NCBI GenBank assembly: GCA_023052935.1
Contig: CM041295.1
Location: 167,454,366 to 167,518,365, forward strand
Direction: 5' to 3'
Length of the DNA: 64,000 bases
Origin: Piezodorus guildinii
Taxonomy: Eukaryota; Arthropoda; Insecta; Hemiptera; Pentatomidae
The position numbers and the translations under genes were made by a program. Every line of letters starts with the position of its first letter. The first letter of the stretch is position 1. Below the pieces are notes generated by a model. The model ran no database searches, was not told the DNA's origin, and saw only the letters and a list, made by a program, of their open reading frames with translations. Below, piece after piece: positions 21,701-32,599 of this stretch.

Positions 21701-21981
21701 TATTTTTATTATGTGCCGACGTTTCGGCCTACAATGTGGGCCTTCATGAATACAATACAATACAATGAAGGCCCACATTGTAGGCCGAAACGTCGGCACA
21801 TAATAAAAATAACGCTTATTTTTAATTGTGTGGTTTTAATTTATGACCGCACCCCCAACCATCTTCCTCATCTAATTTCTCTACGGTCAACAAAACTCCA
21901 TCATTACTTCTCATTTAAAGTTTGCCAGCAAAGATCCTGGGCTGCTTCGCAGTGGTTTAAATTTAGTTGCAAAAATCTCAT
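18709..21981 (-). pseudogene. Waldo-like ORF2: endonuclease and reverse transcriptase
   Basis: Starts at ATG 21981-21979 with MRFLQLNLNHCEAAQDL, is interrupted by the PLE (21642-21907), and resumes with NEKGIDVAVLCEQYK. Endonuclease landmarks: the early Asn, Glu in LCEQY, AGDFNAWATAWGS, and HSDHRAI near 21110-21130. After a frameshift between 20338 and 20515 the RT frame covers 18709-20337: PTSYRPICLLNTAGKILER, QYGFRKGRSTVDAI, VITLDVKNAFNSAIWD, GGVPQGSVLGPLLWN and GFADDLAII (catalytic DD at 19780-19785). The C-terminus carries CTNC....ETVEHAFFAC, the usual CCHC-like domain of R1/Jockey ORF2. It would nick target DNA and prime reverse transcription there. All catalytic motifs are readable despite the lesions. 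Confidence 0.85.
21630..21919. mobile_element. PLE palindrome nested in Waldo-like endonuclease
   Basis: Perfect (by eye) inverted arms of 107 bases at 21641-21747 and 21765-21871 around a 17-base spacer rich in ATACA, followed by a unique right tail with CTCTACGGTCAACA. A 12-base duplication TTCTCATTTAAA lies at 21630-21641 and 21908-21919. Arms contain GGCCGAAACGTCGGCAC and TGACCGCACCCCCAACC, the PLE pLTR signature. Each arm keeps the 3' half of the hammerhead (stem II, GAAA, ACGUC) but the CTGA.GA core is cut away at the centre. Removing it restores the host element reading frame between WQT and NEKG. Confidence 0.85.
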
Positions 21982-23308
21982 CTTGCGTGATGACCGACCT
22001 CTTTGATTGCCTGTTGATAAACGGGACAGCCAAAGCCACCTGTCGCGTGTCTACGGTTTCTATCCTGAGGACATAGAAGACAGCGCCGCTCTGCAGTACA
22101 TTCCTTGGCTGGATGTCCGTCTTCGCCGCATCGCAAGCAAAGTCCCGCGCGGTCAGGACCGTTACATTTCCGAGCAATGTGTCCATATGCAAGGCATCGG
22201 AAACATCTCTGAAGAGAAATCTTTTCCCTCACTCGGCTGTTAATCCAACCTACACGAATGGTGCGCTTTTCAAGGACTTTTCTGGCCAATCAGCGGGCAG
22301 TACTACCACAGCTGTCTGTGTGCCCCCGTAAGCCTTCCTAAGAGATTTAACAACAGAGATTTCAATATTCTCTGCCCCGTTTATTTGATTTTGAAGTGCT
22401 TTGTGCACTTCTTCAGCTACCGTCAATTCGTCTAGATCCTTTAATTCAATGGCGACAGAGTCAATCTTGCTGGTGACCTCTGCTTTGTCAGCCATTTTTT
22501 CGGCTATGGTAGAACGGAATTCTTCTGTCCTGTGCTGCACCTTTTTATCTAAAACCAAAACGAGACTTCCTTTTTGGCTCTTTCGAATTTTTCGGACGTT
22601 TTCCCCTATCGCTTGAAGCTCCGGGTTGCTTCTCAACGTTCGCAATACATCTGCATATGATGATCCCTCCTTTGCGGTAACCATTAAGGCATCAGGACGA
22701 GCAGGTCTCGTACTTTGTTTTGCCATTATGACCACCTTCTTCTTTTCCCTTTTGGCTTTCACCGTCTGCCATTGATTAGCCGGTCAGTCACTGGAGGGAT
22801 TAATTTCAGCTGGAAGAGGAACATGTTCTTCCAGTCCATTCCATACTCTTGTCTTTTTTTTCCTCTTTTTCTTCTTTTTTGGATGAGGAGGTGGTGTCCT
22901 TCGTTCAGGTTCTTCATAGAAAACAGGTTGGCTAGGCGATGTCTGCGTTCCACAACTGTTTTCTGTTACCGCTTGAAGAGATGTTTCTCCCTCCATTCTA
23001 GACACTTTTTCATAAAACATCCGGATCGTACACACATGAGCTTTAATTATATTGTGGACATTACGCTGTTTCATGACGAAATCGTGAAGTTTACTAACTT
23101 CATCTCCAAGCAGTGCCCACACTTCTCTTTTTTTTTCTTCACTTGAGACATGAGATGCTACAGCAGCCAAGTGATCCACTACTGCAACATTGCAGTCGTT
23201 TGATGACGACGTCCCGGAACCCGCCTTCCTGGACGCCGGTACTGGGGATCCGACCCCCTGCACCGTAAGATTAACAATTTTCTTCTGACTCTCCATTATT
23301 GATATCAA
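21978..23308 (-). pseudogene. Waldo-like ORF1 (gag-like, CCHC knuckles)
   Basis: Starts at ATG 23308 (MISIMESQKK). The first ~174 residues end in a lysine-rich PKKKKKRKKKTR run that could act as a nuclear signal, then an in-frame TGA at 22784. The same frame resumes to 22250 with a predicted alpha/beta segment (SSYADVLRTLR, KGSLVLVLD). A one-base shift near 22290 moves to the frame holding ARKVLEKRTIRVGW and three knuckles: CFRCLAYGHIARKC, CLRCGEDGHPAKEC and a CLLC...H....C variant. Its stop (21978-21980) overlaps the ORF2 ATG as ATGA. R1-clade ORF1 proteins bind RNA and form ribonucleoproteins. Confidence 0.8.
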
Positions 23309-23321
23309 TATATATTTATTG

Positions 23322-23475
23322 TTTGTGTGTGTGTGTGTTTGTGTATGTGTGTGTGCAGTGTATTGAACTCAGGAAACCGGGGGAGCGTTAATCCCCACTA
23401 GTTGTGCACATCAGCTAGCCCTTGCGGTAATATATGTGTGTGTGTGTGTGTGTGCGTGTGTGCGCACATATGTCT
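23322..23475. repeat. Two (GT)n tracts at the Waldo-like 5' end
   Basis: GT-rich run at 23322-23356 within the 5' UTR and a second at ~23435-23475 directly outside the presumed 5' end (which begins TTACCGCAAGGGCTAGCTG on the minus strand). The outer one is the candidate target repeat. Confidence 0.8.
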
Positions 23476-23714
23476 GCGTATAATTATCATCTATTGAGTT
23501 CTATAAAAGTATAACTAATCAATGCCATGAGGGTCAAAACAGAGTGATAAATGTTTTAAAGGAAAAGACAAATTAATGGGTTATTAATAATGTTAACTTA
23601 ACTTGCCAGTAGACTTTCCTAGCTACTGAATGATTAAATAATTTAAAAATCGCCTATTATTGAATGAATTCCGTTCGAAATCTCTTTTTGATTGGAAAAC
23701 ATTTCATTAAAATA
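23476..23714. other. Nothing recognised
   Basis: AT-rich interval. Confidence 0.4.
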
Positions 23715-23795
23715 GCATATAGGACACCTCAGAACTTGGAAAGCTGAGCTTGAATGTGGCCTAATCACCAACCTGCACTGCCGTTTGTAAAAAAA
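23715..23795 (+). mobile_element. SINE body fragment
   Basis: AAAGCTGAGCTTGAATGTGG, CCTAATCACC and CTGCACTGCCGTTTG match the middle of the 2582 SINE. No head or tail remains. Confidence 0.55.
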
Positions 23796-24067
23796 ATTCT
23801 TCAGAATCTTCTAAATATACAGCAGGCAAGACCCTTCTGAAAAGTAGAAGTATTGTTCTGGTTTCCTTTCTAAAAACTGTTTACGATCCTTGAGGACTAA
23901 TAATAAGTTGCAATCAAATAAAAATGAATTAATGACCCTTAAAAAAGACAAAACAACTAATTAAGCGAATAACGTTGTAATTTATAATATAATAATGTGA
24001 AAAACTTAAAAAAATTAAGATTTAGAAGATGAAATAAGGAATTAGGGTTTATTTTATAAAAAAAATG
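23796..24067. other. Nothing recognised
   Basis: AT-rich interval. Confidence 0.4.
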
Positions 24068-24140
24068 TGGTGCACGTAACACACGACTTTCACTTACCCC
24101 ATTCCTTAAAATGGTTTTTTTATTTTAATCTTTAATGAAA
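24068..24140 (+). mobile_element. Family A left-end fragment
   Basis: TGTGGTGCACGTAACACACG followed by ACTTTCACTTACCCCATTCC is the most complete example of this family end; the downstream body was not recognised. Confidence 0.6.
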
Positions 24141-25284
24141 TTAATTGCAGCTAAATTAGTGATCAAATTAATGAGATGACTATAGTTGACATATAAAAAT
24201 AAAGATGTGTAATAAAATCTGACCTGTATTGATTCAATATGGAAAATTTAGATTCTGAAAATGAGGCGATTTGGACCTGGAAACGTTATAAGTAAATGAT
24301 TAATGTAATAATAAATAAATATGGGTCAATCCATTTGAAATCGTCCAACTTTTATTAATTTTGCTGCACGAAATTTTTTATGTTCGTGATTTTTTCAACA
24401 GTTATTCTATATCCTTTCGCAAATATAAAACCATAAATTAAAAAAAATTTACGGGCCAATACTTTTAGTCTCGTAGCCGTTTTAAGTCAGCTTCACGGGC
24501 GCAAATATGTAAAACCTTTCTAATTTCTTTAATTTTTTAGATATCGAATCAAAACAAAAATTAACAATAATATAAGGGAATGCTGTGTATTTTTTGTCCT
24601 CACAACTTATTGTCTAAATAGTAGAGAAAGTTGTTTAACAAACTCTCGCAAATGAATAAAAAACGAGATTTTTAACAAGATAAATATGAAGGAAAAGATA
24701 CTCACTTTTAATTATTTTTTTATAATGATGCTTAGTCTTAGTGCTACTTACTGTAAAATTTTCGACCTTGAGAACATTGTACTTTTTTCTATATGAATTT
24801 TCAAAATTGGGAAAAAATGATTTTTCGCGATGTTTACACGGATAAATCGCAAAAGGGACTGATTGAAAAAATATGAAACTAATACAAATTATCTACCTAT
24901 ACGATCTGTTTAAGTGTTAAAAATTTAGTCTTTGAGACTAAGCTGGTTCCGGAGTTATAAAACTCTCTTAAATGTTAAAATAACGTTTTATTTAAAAAAT
25001 ATTAACTCCGGTAATTTTTCATATTTAAGAACCAAGCAAACACTAGAATGATAATGAGAGTATTTTTTATGATTTTGGTCCGTACAGCACATTACCTAAA
25101 TAGCCAAGAAAATGTTTAAAAAAAAAATTACATCAACTAAAACCTTTGGCGCGCTATGACAAGGAAATGATATTCACGCTTAATTAATTTCCTTATATAG
25201 CCTTATCATTTTACTACTTGTTTAAGACATTTTTATCGTCAAAGCCATTCCTTTTGTTAAATATAAATTTTCAAAGCAGAATTT
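24141..25284. other. Repetitive AT-rich stretch, no gene
   Basis: Holds degenerate direct repeats of a ~460-bp unit: GGGACTGATTGAAAAAATAT near 24855 corresponds to GGACTGAGTGAATACTGATA near 25324, and GGAGTTATAAAACTC near 24952 recurs in altered form. No coding potential seen. Confidence 0.45.
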
Positions 25285-25641
25285 TTTTCCAGCTTAGAAA
25301 TATTTATAGTAAAATATCTCAAAAAGGACTGAGTGAATACTGATATAACTCATGCAGATTATATCTCTATATATTAAGAACGATGGAATAAAATTTAGTG
25401 GTGGAGACCCAGTTTGTTTTGGAAATATAATACATCAAATATTACTTGCCAGAGTGTCTCTCATCTCACCAACCGAATATAAGACAAACCAAATTAATAA
25501 CACTAGAACCAGTTGAGTCTCAGCCACTAAATTTTATTCTATCGTACTTATTATATAGAGATATAATGAGCATGAGTTATATCATTTTTCACTCAGTCCT
25601 TTTTGAGATATTTTACTATAACTATTTCTAAGCTGAAAAAA
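25285..25641. repeat. Inverted repeat, ~130-base arms, 92-base spacer
   Basis: Left arm about 25285-25414, right arm about 25507-25641: CAGCTTAGAAATATTTATAG against CTATAACTATTTCTAAGCTG, and CAAAAAGGACTGAGTGAATA against the mirrored CACTCAGTCCTTTTTGAG. The arms differ at ~10-15 percent of positions. The repeat forms the right edge of the degenerate tandem stretch to its left. No transposase is seen; type unknown. Confidence 0.75.
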
Positions 25642-25824
25642 AACACCAATGTTCCATAACATTTATTTAGTAAAATTATAATTTTCATGATTAGAAATTG
25701 AATGTAAATAATTATAATTTAAAGAAAAAATAAATGTATTTAAAAATTATATAATGTAGATTGATTAGTAAGCTGTATACCCAATGTATCTGGGTAGCAT
25801 AATCTTTAATAAAGCATTTTTTTT

Positions 25825-25879
<55 letters not shown>

Positions 25880-25881
25880 CT

Positions 25882-25941
<60 letters not shown>

Positions 25942-25948
25942 TATATAT
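25825..25948. repeat. (CT)n(TA)n compound microsatellite
   Basis: CT run at 25825-25847, TA run to 25878, a nine-base interruption, and TA again to ~25948. Confidence 0.95.
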
Positions 25949-26219
25949 GTTTCTAGTTGCTAGAACGTTTATAGATATAAGGTAGAGCTTTACAATAGGA
26001 GCTGAACGGTTGCAATGAATGACGTTTTGAAGGCTGACTTGTAAAGGTGATTTGTTGAGTTTGGACGGTGGTGCCATTTGAAGGGAGAAAGTTGTCCTAT
26101 CTTCTCTTCTAGCATCTGTCAAAGTATAGTGTAAACACCTCCCTTCCTACAATTTCAAATTATTCAATTCAAAACATACATAGGCCATTTTAACTATTAT
26201 AATTTGATTTTCGCATTTG
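25949..26219. other. Nothing recognised
   Basis: A minus-strand frame at 25886-26122 is mostly translated microsatellite and is not a gene. Confidence 0.4.
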
Positions 26220-27320
26220 AGAAGTACTATATCCACTTTAGACAATTTTACAAGAAAATAAAAAATCTCTCATTTATTTATGATTGGACCAATTTCCTTG
26301 ATTCTACTTTCATTAATAGCTAAAGTTGATTCTATACTGGGTTACCAACTTATTTTCCCAAATTATTGCACTTTGCCTATACCTTATTAACAATATAAAA
26401 TAGATATAGTACTTTTTGGAATGAAACAAGGATGCAGTACTTTTTGGAAATAATTAAAAGGAATATAGTACTTTTTAGGAGAATATAATGCGAGGTAAGT
26501 TGGTAACAGTCATTATAACCTTCCTCATACAACGTTACCGATAACTAACATCGTCATAATTTTCATTATCATGTTATGTATATTTCCTTATTCTCTCTCT
26601 GAGAAATATCTTTCCCCGTCGGTTAATTACATTAGTTTATCTATTCTTCATAGATATTTTTTATTCATGGCACTATAATAAAAAGTATGTAATTATAGAA
26701 TTTGTTTTTAACTTTTATTTACTATTTCCGTGTTTAGCAAATAGATTTATATAGTTAACTATGTTTAAGCAATATTTAACTGTAGAGACTAATAGATAAA
26801 TAACTTTTATGATTTTATTTTAGTCTTTTTACCTTAAAAACAGAACCATTTTAATAAGTGAGATCAAGGACGGTATCCTTCATATTTAGCAAGGTCGGGG
26901 AATGCTAGTTCCCACCATTTTCTGGGTCAAATATCATTATTATATTAAAATTTGAGTTTCTGAAAAAATTTAAAACGCATTTATTTGGCTGCAAGAAAAA
27001 ATTCTATTAAAAAAAATTAAGGTTGTCTGTTTACAGAGGATATAGTACGTTTTGGGAAGAAAAGTTTTCAGTACCTTTTGGAATGAAATGAAATGTAGAT
27101 TTAGTCCCTTTTGGAATGAAATTAAATTTTCAAATACGTTATTAAAGGATTTTTATAATTTTTAGAGAAAATATGATAAAGAATTTAGATAAAACTAAAC
27201 CATTAGAATATAAATATGTCGAAATATCAATTTGGACAAAAAAAAAATGTCCTTTACCTTTTGGAAATCAACGTCTCTATTATATTCCCTATTCGACTAC
27301 TGTTTTTGGTGTATGGGAGA
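26220..27320 (+). mobile_element. Family C dispersed repeat, long copy
   Basis: Carries several copies of ATATAGTACTTTTTGGAATG (near 26400-26480 and 27040-27110), plus TTCCTTATTCTCTCTCTGAG, TGTCGAAATATCAATTTGGA and CCTTTTGGAAATCAACGTCT. The first half recurs at 53700-54120 and the last part in reverse at 56800-57130. No ORF. The short internal repetition of the TTTTTGGAATGAAA motif is a hallmark of the family. Confidence 0.65.
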
Positions 27321-27426
27321 CACCGACGAAATGAGAAAAACAAAAAATGCTGATAAGTTGCTTTTTAAGATTTATTTTTGGAGCCCACAGATGTGACCAT
27401 ATTTCTGGCTATGGTCCCGTCTAAAT
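27321..27426. other. Nothing recognised
   Basis: Short interval before an RTE fragment. Confidence 0.4.
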
Positions 27427-27800
27427 AATAATAATAGGTTTACCGGACCCGAAGGTTCCATGCCGAACTACCAAATGCCGACTGCACAGATTCGTCCAAC
27501 GTTCACCGTACAAGCCCAAGCCCCCGACATAAGAAAACAAGATCCTCTCATCGACACTTCAACCTACTTCTCGGACGATTACAAGTCAGTTCAGCGCATT
27601 ATAAATTTTTCGGAATACGTTCTTCACTGAGCCCAACAACTTTACACGCCCATTCAAGTCACTGAGATGCTATATACTCAATACTCCGCAATTCGGCGTT
27701 GTGCAAACTTTTGAGTTCCTCCGTGCCCCCTTTCCTCTTATATTTTACGCAGAACCTTATTCTCGAAAACTCTAATTCGGTACCTATCTGTTTCTGTAAA
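27427..27800 (-). pseudogene. RTE-clade LINE ORF2 C-terminus and tail, decayed
   Basis: Minus-strand landmarks follow the order seen at 55810-56180: GAGAATAAGGTTCTGCGTAA, TTTGCACAACGCCGAATTGC, GGAG, GGGGGCTTGGGCTTG, GTTGGACGAATCTGTGCAG, and a decayed 3' tail at an AATAATAATA tract (27427). Multiple stops and indels. Confidence 0.7.
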
Positions 27801-27882
27801 ACCACCTCTCTGCCTTCTTTCAAACATTAACTCTCCCCTTACCGTGTATGAGTATGGAAAGACTAAAAAACTCTTGTACGTG

Positions 27883-28080
27883 GGCAACCCATGAAGGGTC
27901 TTAAGTTTTGTAGAAATAGGGAGTCATACCGTTTCATGGTCATTAGCAGTGATTAGATCGAGATCACGCTCAGCCACCAGGTTTTCCCCTCGATTTCGGG
28001 TACCTGCATTTATAGGTTAGTAACTGCCTACCACTTGGTCGCCCAATGGCTGAAATAACAGAATAAATTGTAACATGCCT
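27883..28080 (-). mobile_element. SINE fragment, minus strand
   Basis: GGGCAACCCATGAAGGGTCT, TTAGCAGTGATTAGATCGAG, ACGCTCAGCCACCAGGTTTT and CAGAATAAATTGTA match the reverse of the SINE body; the tRNA-like head is missing. Confidence 0.65.
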
Positions 28081-28104
28081 ATCTAAAGTTCCAGGTTTTA
28101 TGAT

Positions 28105-28345
28105 AACTAGAAAGAAAGAAAATCCAGGAGGAAATAAAGCCACGGTGAAGGGCAGGATATGCCTGTTATTCTGTTGCGAAATTACTTAGCGCACGGCTTC
28201 TGTCAAACGTAAATGCTCATATAAAACTATTATTACACCTTCGAACTTTGAAACGTGGTCGATTACTTTTAAGGATGAACTACGCCTTATGGTTTTGAGG
28301 AATAAGGTACTACATGAAATATTTGGTCAAAAGAGACATAAAGCC
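28105..28345 (+). pseudogene. RTE-clade LINE ORF2 fragment, decayed
   Basis: AAAATCCAGGAGGAAATAAA, TTACTTAGCGCACGGCTTCT, TATAAAACTATTATTACACC and GGATGAACTACGCCTTATGG parallel 55617-55850 of the best RTE copy in order and strand. Confidence 0.7.
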
Positions 28346-29309
28346 TCTAAAAATTTGCATCATGAGATGCGATATTCAGATACCTAACAACATCCTAACA
28401 CGAAACCACACTAATCACCCATTTCAGTACTCGAATGATGACATGTCTGAAAGCAATCACTTACATCACAGAGATTTTTTATTAGGGATGATTTTTCAAG
28501 TTAAGACACTCTCCAGTACTCACCCTTATTTAATATAACAATAAAAATTACACCGTTCAATTAAAAAAAAAAGTAATTTAACAAAGTATAATTTATAATA
28601 ACATTGAAACCACTGCGAATAATAAGGTAGCGGTTTATCTATGGAACTTGTTGAGGTGGCCGATAAATGGTGGCACTTACAGTAGTAGACGTTTTTTTCA
28701 CGAGTTTTCAATCATTATACCTTTAATAAAATACACATTGACCTGGTGCAAACGGATCCAGGAAAGGATGCGTTAAATACACCACCAAGTTGATAAAATT
28801 CGGCACTAATACATTTTTTGAGCATTTGATATTTTAAAAATGAATTAATGCTACCACTGGGTAGATTCTTCTCAAAACATTTTCCAACCAATTATCTGTA
28901 AATAGCTCATTTATCTATTGCACTATGTACACTTGTAAATTTCAATAAAAGAATTTAAATAAAAAAATGAATTGAGCCGCTTTTGTAACGACTAACGCGA
29001 TAAAAACTATAGAAATGTATTATTTTTCTAACTTACAAATGAAGATAGGGAATATCTGTATTCAAGAGGAAGTGAACAAATTAAATGTCATAAATAGAAG
29101 TTGCATCCAAATTTTACGTTAAGACAAGGAACAAATTTGATTATAAGTATATTTTCAAGCCAAAAAATTTCAAAAATTTTAATAACATTTTCAAGTGTTG
29201 TTAACATTGGTACTTTTATATAGTGTTATATCAATTTCATCTTAACTTTTCCACTCCTTTCGTCTCAAATGTATTTCACATGAACTCTCCTGCTATGGTT
29301 GAATAATTA
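28346..29309. other. No recognised gene
   Basis: A 74-residue frame at 28314-28538 overlaps the RTE fragment edge and has no motif. A possible LINE-like 3' end (TTGTAAATTTCAATAAAAGA then A-rich) lies at ~28935-28970 but is too short to assign. Confidence 0.4.
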
Positions 29310-29515
29310 TATACTCTGTCATTTCAGCCGAGAGGCAACTCTGTGGCATGAAGACCCTACTTGGGTAAACCCAGTCTTTATAAATTGGGTACCAAAAAAT
29401 TAAGGGAAAAATCTGGTGGCTGAGTAACTTATTGCACGATGGTTGGCCTAGAAACAGTACGATTCACTGTCTGTGCTCAACCCAAGAGCCTTCATATGTT
29501 TTAGATGTACAGTTA
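29310..29515 (+). mobile_element. SINE fragment, plus strand
   Basis: GGGTAAACCCAGTCTTTATA, AATCTGGTGGCTGAG, TTATTGCACGATGGTTGG and CATATGTTTTAGATGT correspond in order to the SINE body and 3' end. Confidence 0.65.
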
Positions 29516-32500
29516 ATACGCAAAGCTATTTTACTTGGCACTCACATATATCAACAATATACTTTCCACAGGGTCTAAAGTTAGTGAAAATTTGGTTACG
29601 AGCGCTAAAATCTTGAAAGAGAAACTATATTCTACTATTTTCTATCACGCATACGCAAATACATTTTTATAAACATTCAAGAATGGCTAGACTGATTTGG
29701 TAAAGCATAAACGAAAGTTTTGCATGAAGGAACCAGAATCAGTTTCATATTCAAATTGATTAATCATAATTGATCGTTCTTTGTTAACTTTTTCTCCATT
29801 AGTTTATCTCCATATATTAAAGAAAAATGGTGTGTGCATTGCAGTGACTCAAGTTTTTCATTTTATTTATTATACATATTGTATATATTCATACAAACTG
29901 TAGATGTATGCATTAATTTTTATCCTGAGAATAAGGTTTTTTTGGGCATTTTTTTAAAAAATTGGGAAGTAATGAAATAAAACATAGTTTCACAAATATC
30001 TACTCCTGCACAAAAAAAAGAAAAAAAAAAAGTCTTACTTTATATGCTAAGTAGATATAAAGAATTAAGATTCTTAGTGACTAGTATAAATTAAATGTCT
30101 TTAAAATTAGTTTTTTCGAAATGACGATTATAAACATTATCTCAGAGCTAATTAGTAGTACGAATCGCTCATTATTTCAAATTAAATGATACTATTAAAA
30201 TCTAATCATAAAGGTAAATATTTTAAGTGTTTTGAATAACCAATAAAAGAATACAAATAAAAAATAAAAACAGAGCATTTATTGTATAGTTTGAATGATA
30301 TCAAAGTTGTTATTATTAGTTGTCAAACCATATTTTTTAAAAATTGACTTTATTAAACAATTGTTAATAATCTATTTTTTATGATTGGGATCAGTAATAT
30401 AATTATCTGGATATACATGATATTTATTTTTTATTGTGATGTACAAACAAGCTCACACAAAAAAGGGTCGGTCGTTACAGAAGGTTTTGTTGCAAGACAC
30501 CTAAATGAGGGTCGGAGGATAATGTCCCTACAAATTGAACTTTGGTGCAAAAAAAAGTTCAAAAAAGGATCTGGGATCGTAATGATAAGATAAAAAAGTA
30601 CATATGACAATAGGAAGAGTGTTACTGTCAAAGGTAACCCAGGTACCAAGTAAGTACCATAATTTGGCTACATGGGGGATGGTAAGCCACTTTTGTGTTG
30701 GATGTCTTGGAGTGAATATGATGCCTATTTTGTAGTGTTGGTGTACGTTGTTAAGTCTTTATTTGTTCTGAGTGCTTAGATTAGCAATAGAGTGTCTCCA
30801 AAAGTTAACGTAAATAACGAATTTCTAATTCAGTGAGGGCTGAACCGACAAGTAGCCGTCATAAGTTAAAAGCATGCCTGTTTGGTCTGCAAAATGGAAT
30901 AAATTGATGGTGTCTCCCATGATAGTCATAAGTTGAACTGTGCCACAGTATTCACTCACACTAAAACACACAGAACTAGACTAATTATGATAAATACAGC
31001 GATGATACACTAAAACACAGAGAAATAGACAGACTACTGTAATTTATCAGCTCATTAAAACCTCTTATTTAATATATTTATACATTCGAATTAAGGAGAC
31101 ATTTTTAAGCGATATGAATATGCGACCAGGAGTTACAAATCTATCTATCTATCCATCTATAACATTAATCTATAATTCAAACTATTCTTATATGAATAAA
31201 ATCTATTAATGATTTTTCGCTTCTTCTTTATATCTCAGCTTTAAAAAATGTAGCAAAGAAACTACAAAAATTATAATAAAATGTAAAGTAGGGAACAGAA
31301 ATATATGTTATCACGGTATTATTTTATTTTCATATAATTTATTTTTGTATTTACACCTGCGGTTCAGCCCGTGACAATAAGCGGATATGATAAAAACTGT
31401 TATAAGGTTATAGATAAAACCTCATTACTTGAATTTTGAAAAGAGCATACTTTTGGAGATTCCTTCCTTTCAACCTTCTTTGATCATTTTATGGCATGTC
31501 AAGTCATATGAACGTAAGGAGGTCGTCAATTTTACAATGAAATTTTATATACCAAGTCCGAATGTGATCTTGTACAATTGGTATGTGTAAAGTATTTTTG
31601 TAATGTTTTATTACTGACTAACCACGGTCAACTAGTGATAAGTCTTAAATGTTTTTTTTTTTTTTGAAAAGTCTGTTAAGCAATTATATAATTTCGCGAG
31701 GCGTATGTTTATATGAACGTTATTTTTGACTTGTTTTAATGGTCGCTAAGCTAGTTTTCCATTCCCTTAATCAGAATTTTATTCAGAGAAACAAAAATGT
31801 ATAAATTAATAAAATTAAATGAAGGAGGAGGGTTCTGTCGTTATGTCGTCTTAGAAAGAAAGTTCCGAGTTCACCCTACTATTTTTTTTTTTCCTCTCCC
31901 AAACTCAAAATGCTATGGCCTCCAGTGAATTATTCCAGTCTAAAATAGCGGCAGTTTGTCGCAACCGGAATTCAGGTGGCGTAACTGATCATTGCTATTG
32001 TTAAACGATTTTACGGAGTGCCTGCGAAACGTCTTGCCTTTACCCGACCAAAAAAAAAGGAAAAAAGGAGGGGGATCAAATAGGCAATGTAGGGTATACG
32101 CATATATATATATATATATTTGATCTAAATCTGTTTTTTTTTGTTTTTTTTTATTTATTTATTTTTTTTATTTGATTAGGAATTTATCCAAATCTTTCTG
32201 TACTAGTTTACCATTTCAAAGAACACTTCTATACTGATATGAATGTTATAAATGATATTTGTAAACACTAAAACATGTCACTTTTGGCTTAAGAATTTTT
32301 TTATAATTTTAATCAGCCATTATTAAAATTAAACAGATGTAATTTTTACAACCACAGTATAAAAAAAAGTGAAAGTAAAAATGTATTTGAACAAGTAAAT
32401 TTTCAACCGAAAAAATAATAAGCCACTGTGAGTAAAATGTATCTATATTTACGACTATTTTATGAAATATATCCAGTAAATGTGATAGAATGAACTAAGT

Positions 32501-32599
32501 CATGATCCACCGGCAAGGATACTACCCATTCACACCTCTCCAAAAACTATGCTAATAGAAGTATAACTTATATATTTACTTGTTTTTTATCAATACTAA
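29516..32599. other. No recognised gene (3.1 kb)
   Basis: AT-rich, with overlapping 70-residue frames on both strands at ~30381-30649, but no motif I can name. Poly(T) tracts at ~31650 and ~32135-32170 and a short TA run at 32100-32120. It may include old transposon sequence not shared with the rest of the window. Confidence 0.4.

Larger units (their letters stand above)
18543..23431 (-). mobile_element. R1-clade LINE (Waldo-like), nearly full length, inactivated
   Basis: About 4.9 kb on the minus strand (including a 266-bp PLE insertion): a 5' UTR from ~23431, ORF1 with CCHC knuckles, ORF2 with APE-type endonuclease, RT and a C-terminal CCHC-like motif, and a short 3' UTR ending in ATAAAAATAAAAACAC. 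Both ends abut (GT/AC)n: 18528-18542 at the 3' side and ~23435-23475 at the 5' side. R1-clade Waldo elements are known to insert into ACAY repeats, so the flanks suggest the same target preference. ORF1 has one stop and one frameshift, and ORF2 has one frameshift and the PLE insertion, so it is dead. Confidence 0.8.

Noticed and set aside
30381..30649. Overlapping 70-residue ORFs suggesting a gene
   Set aside because: Opposite-strand overlap with no recognisable domain; I could not support either frame.
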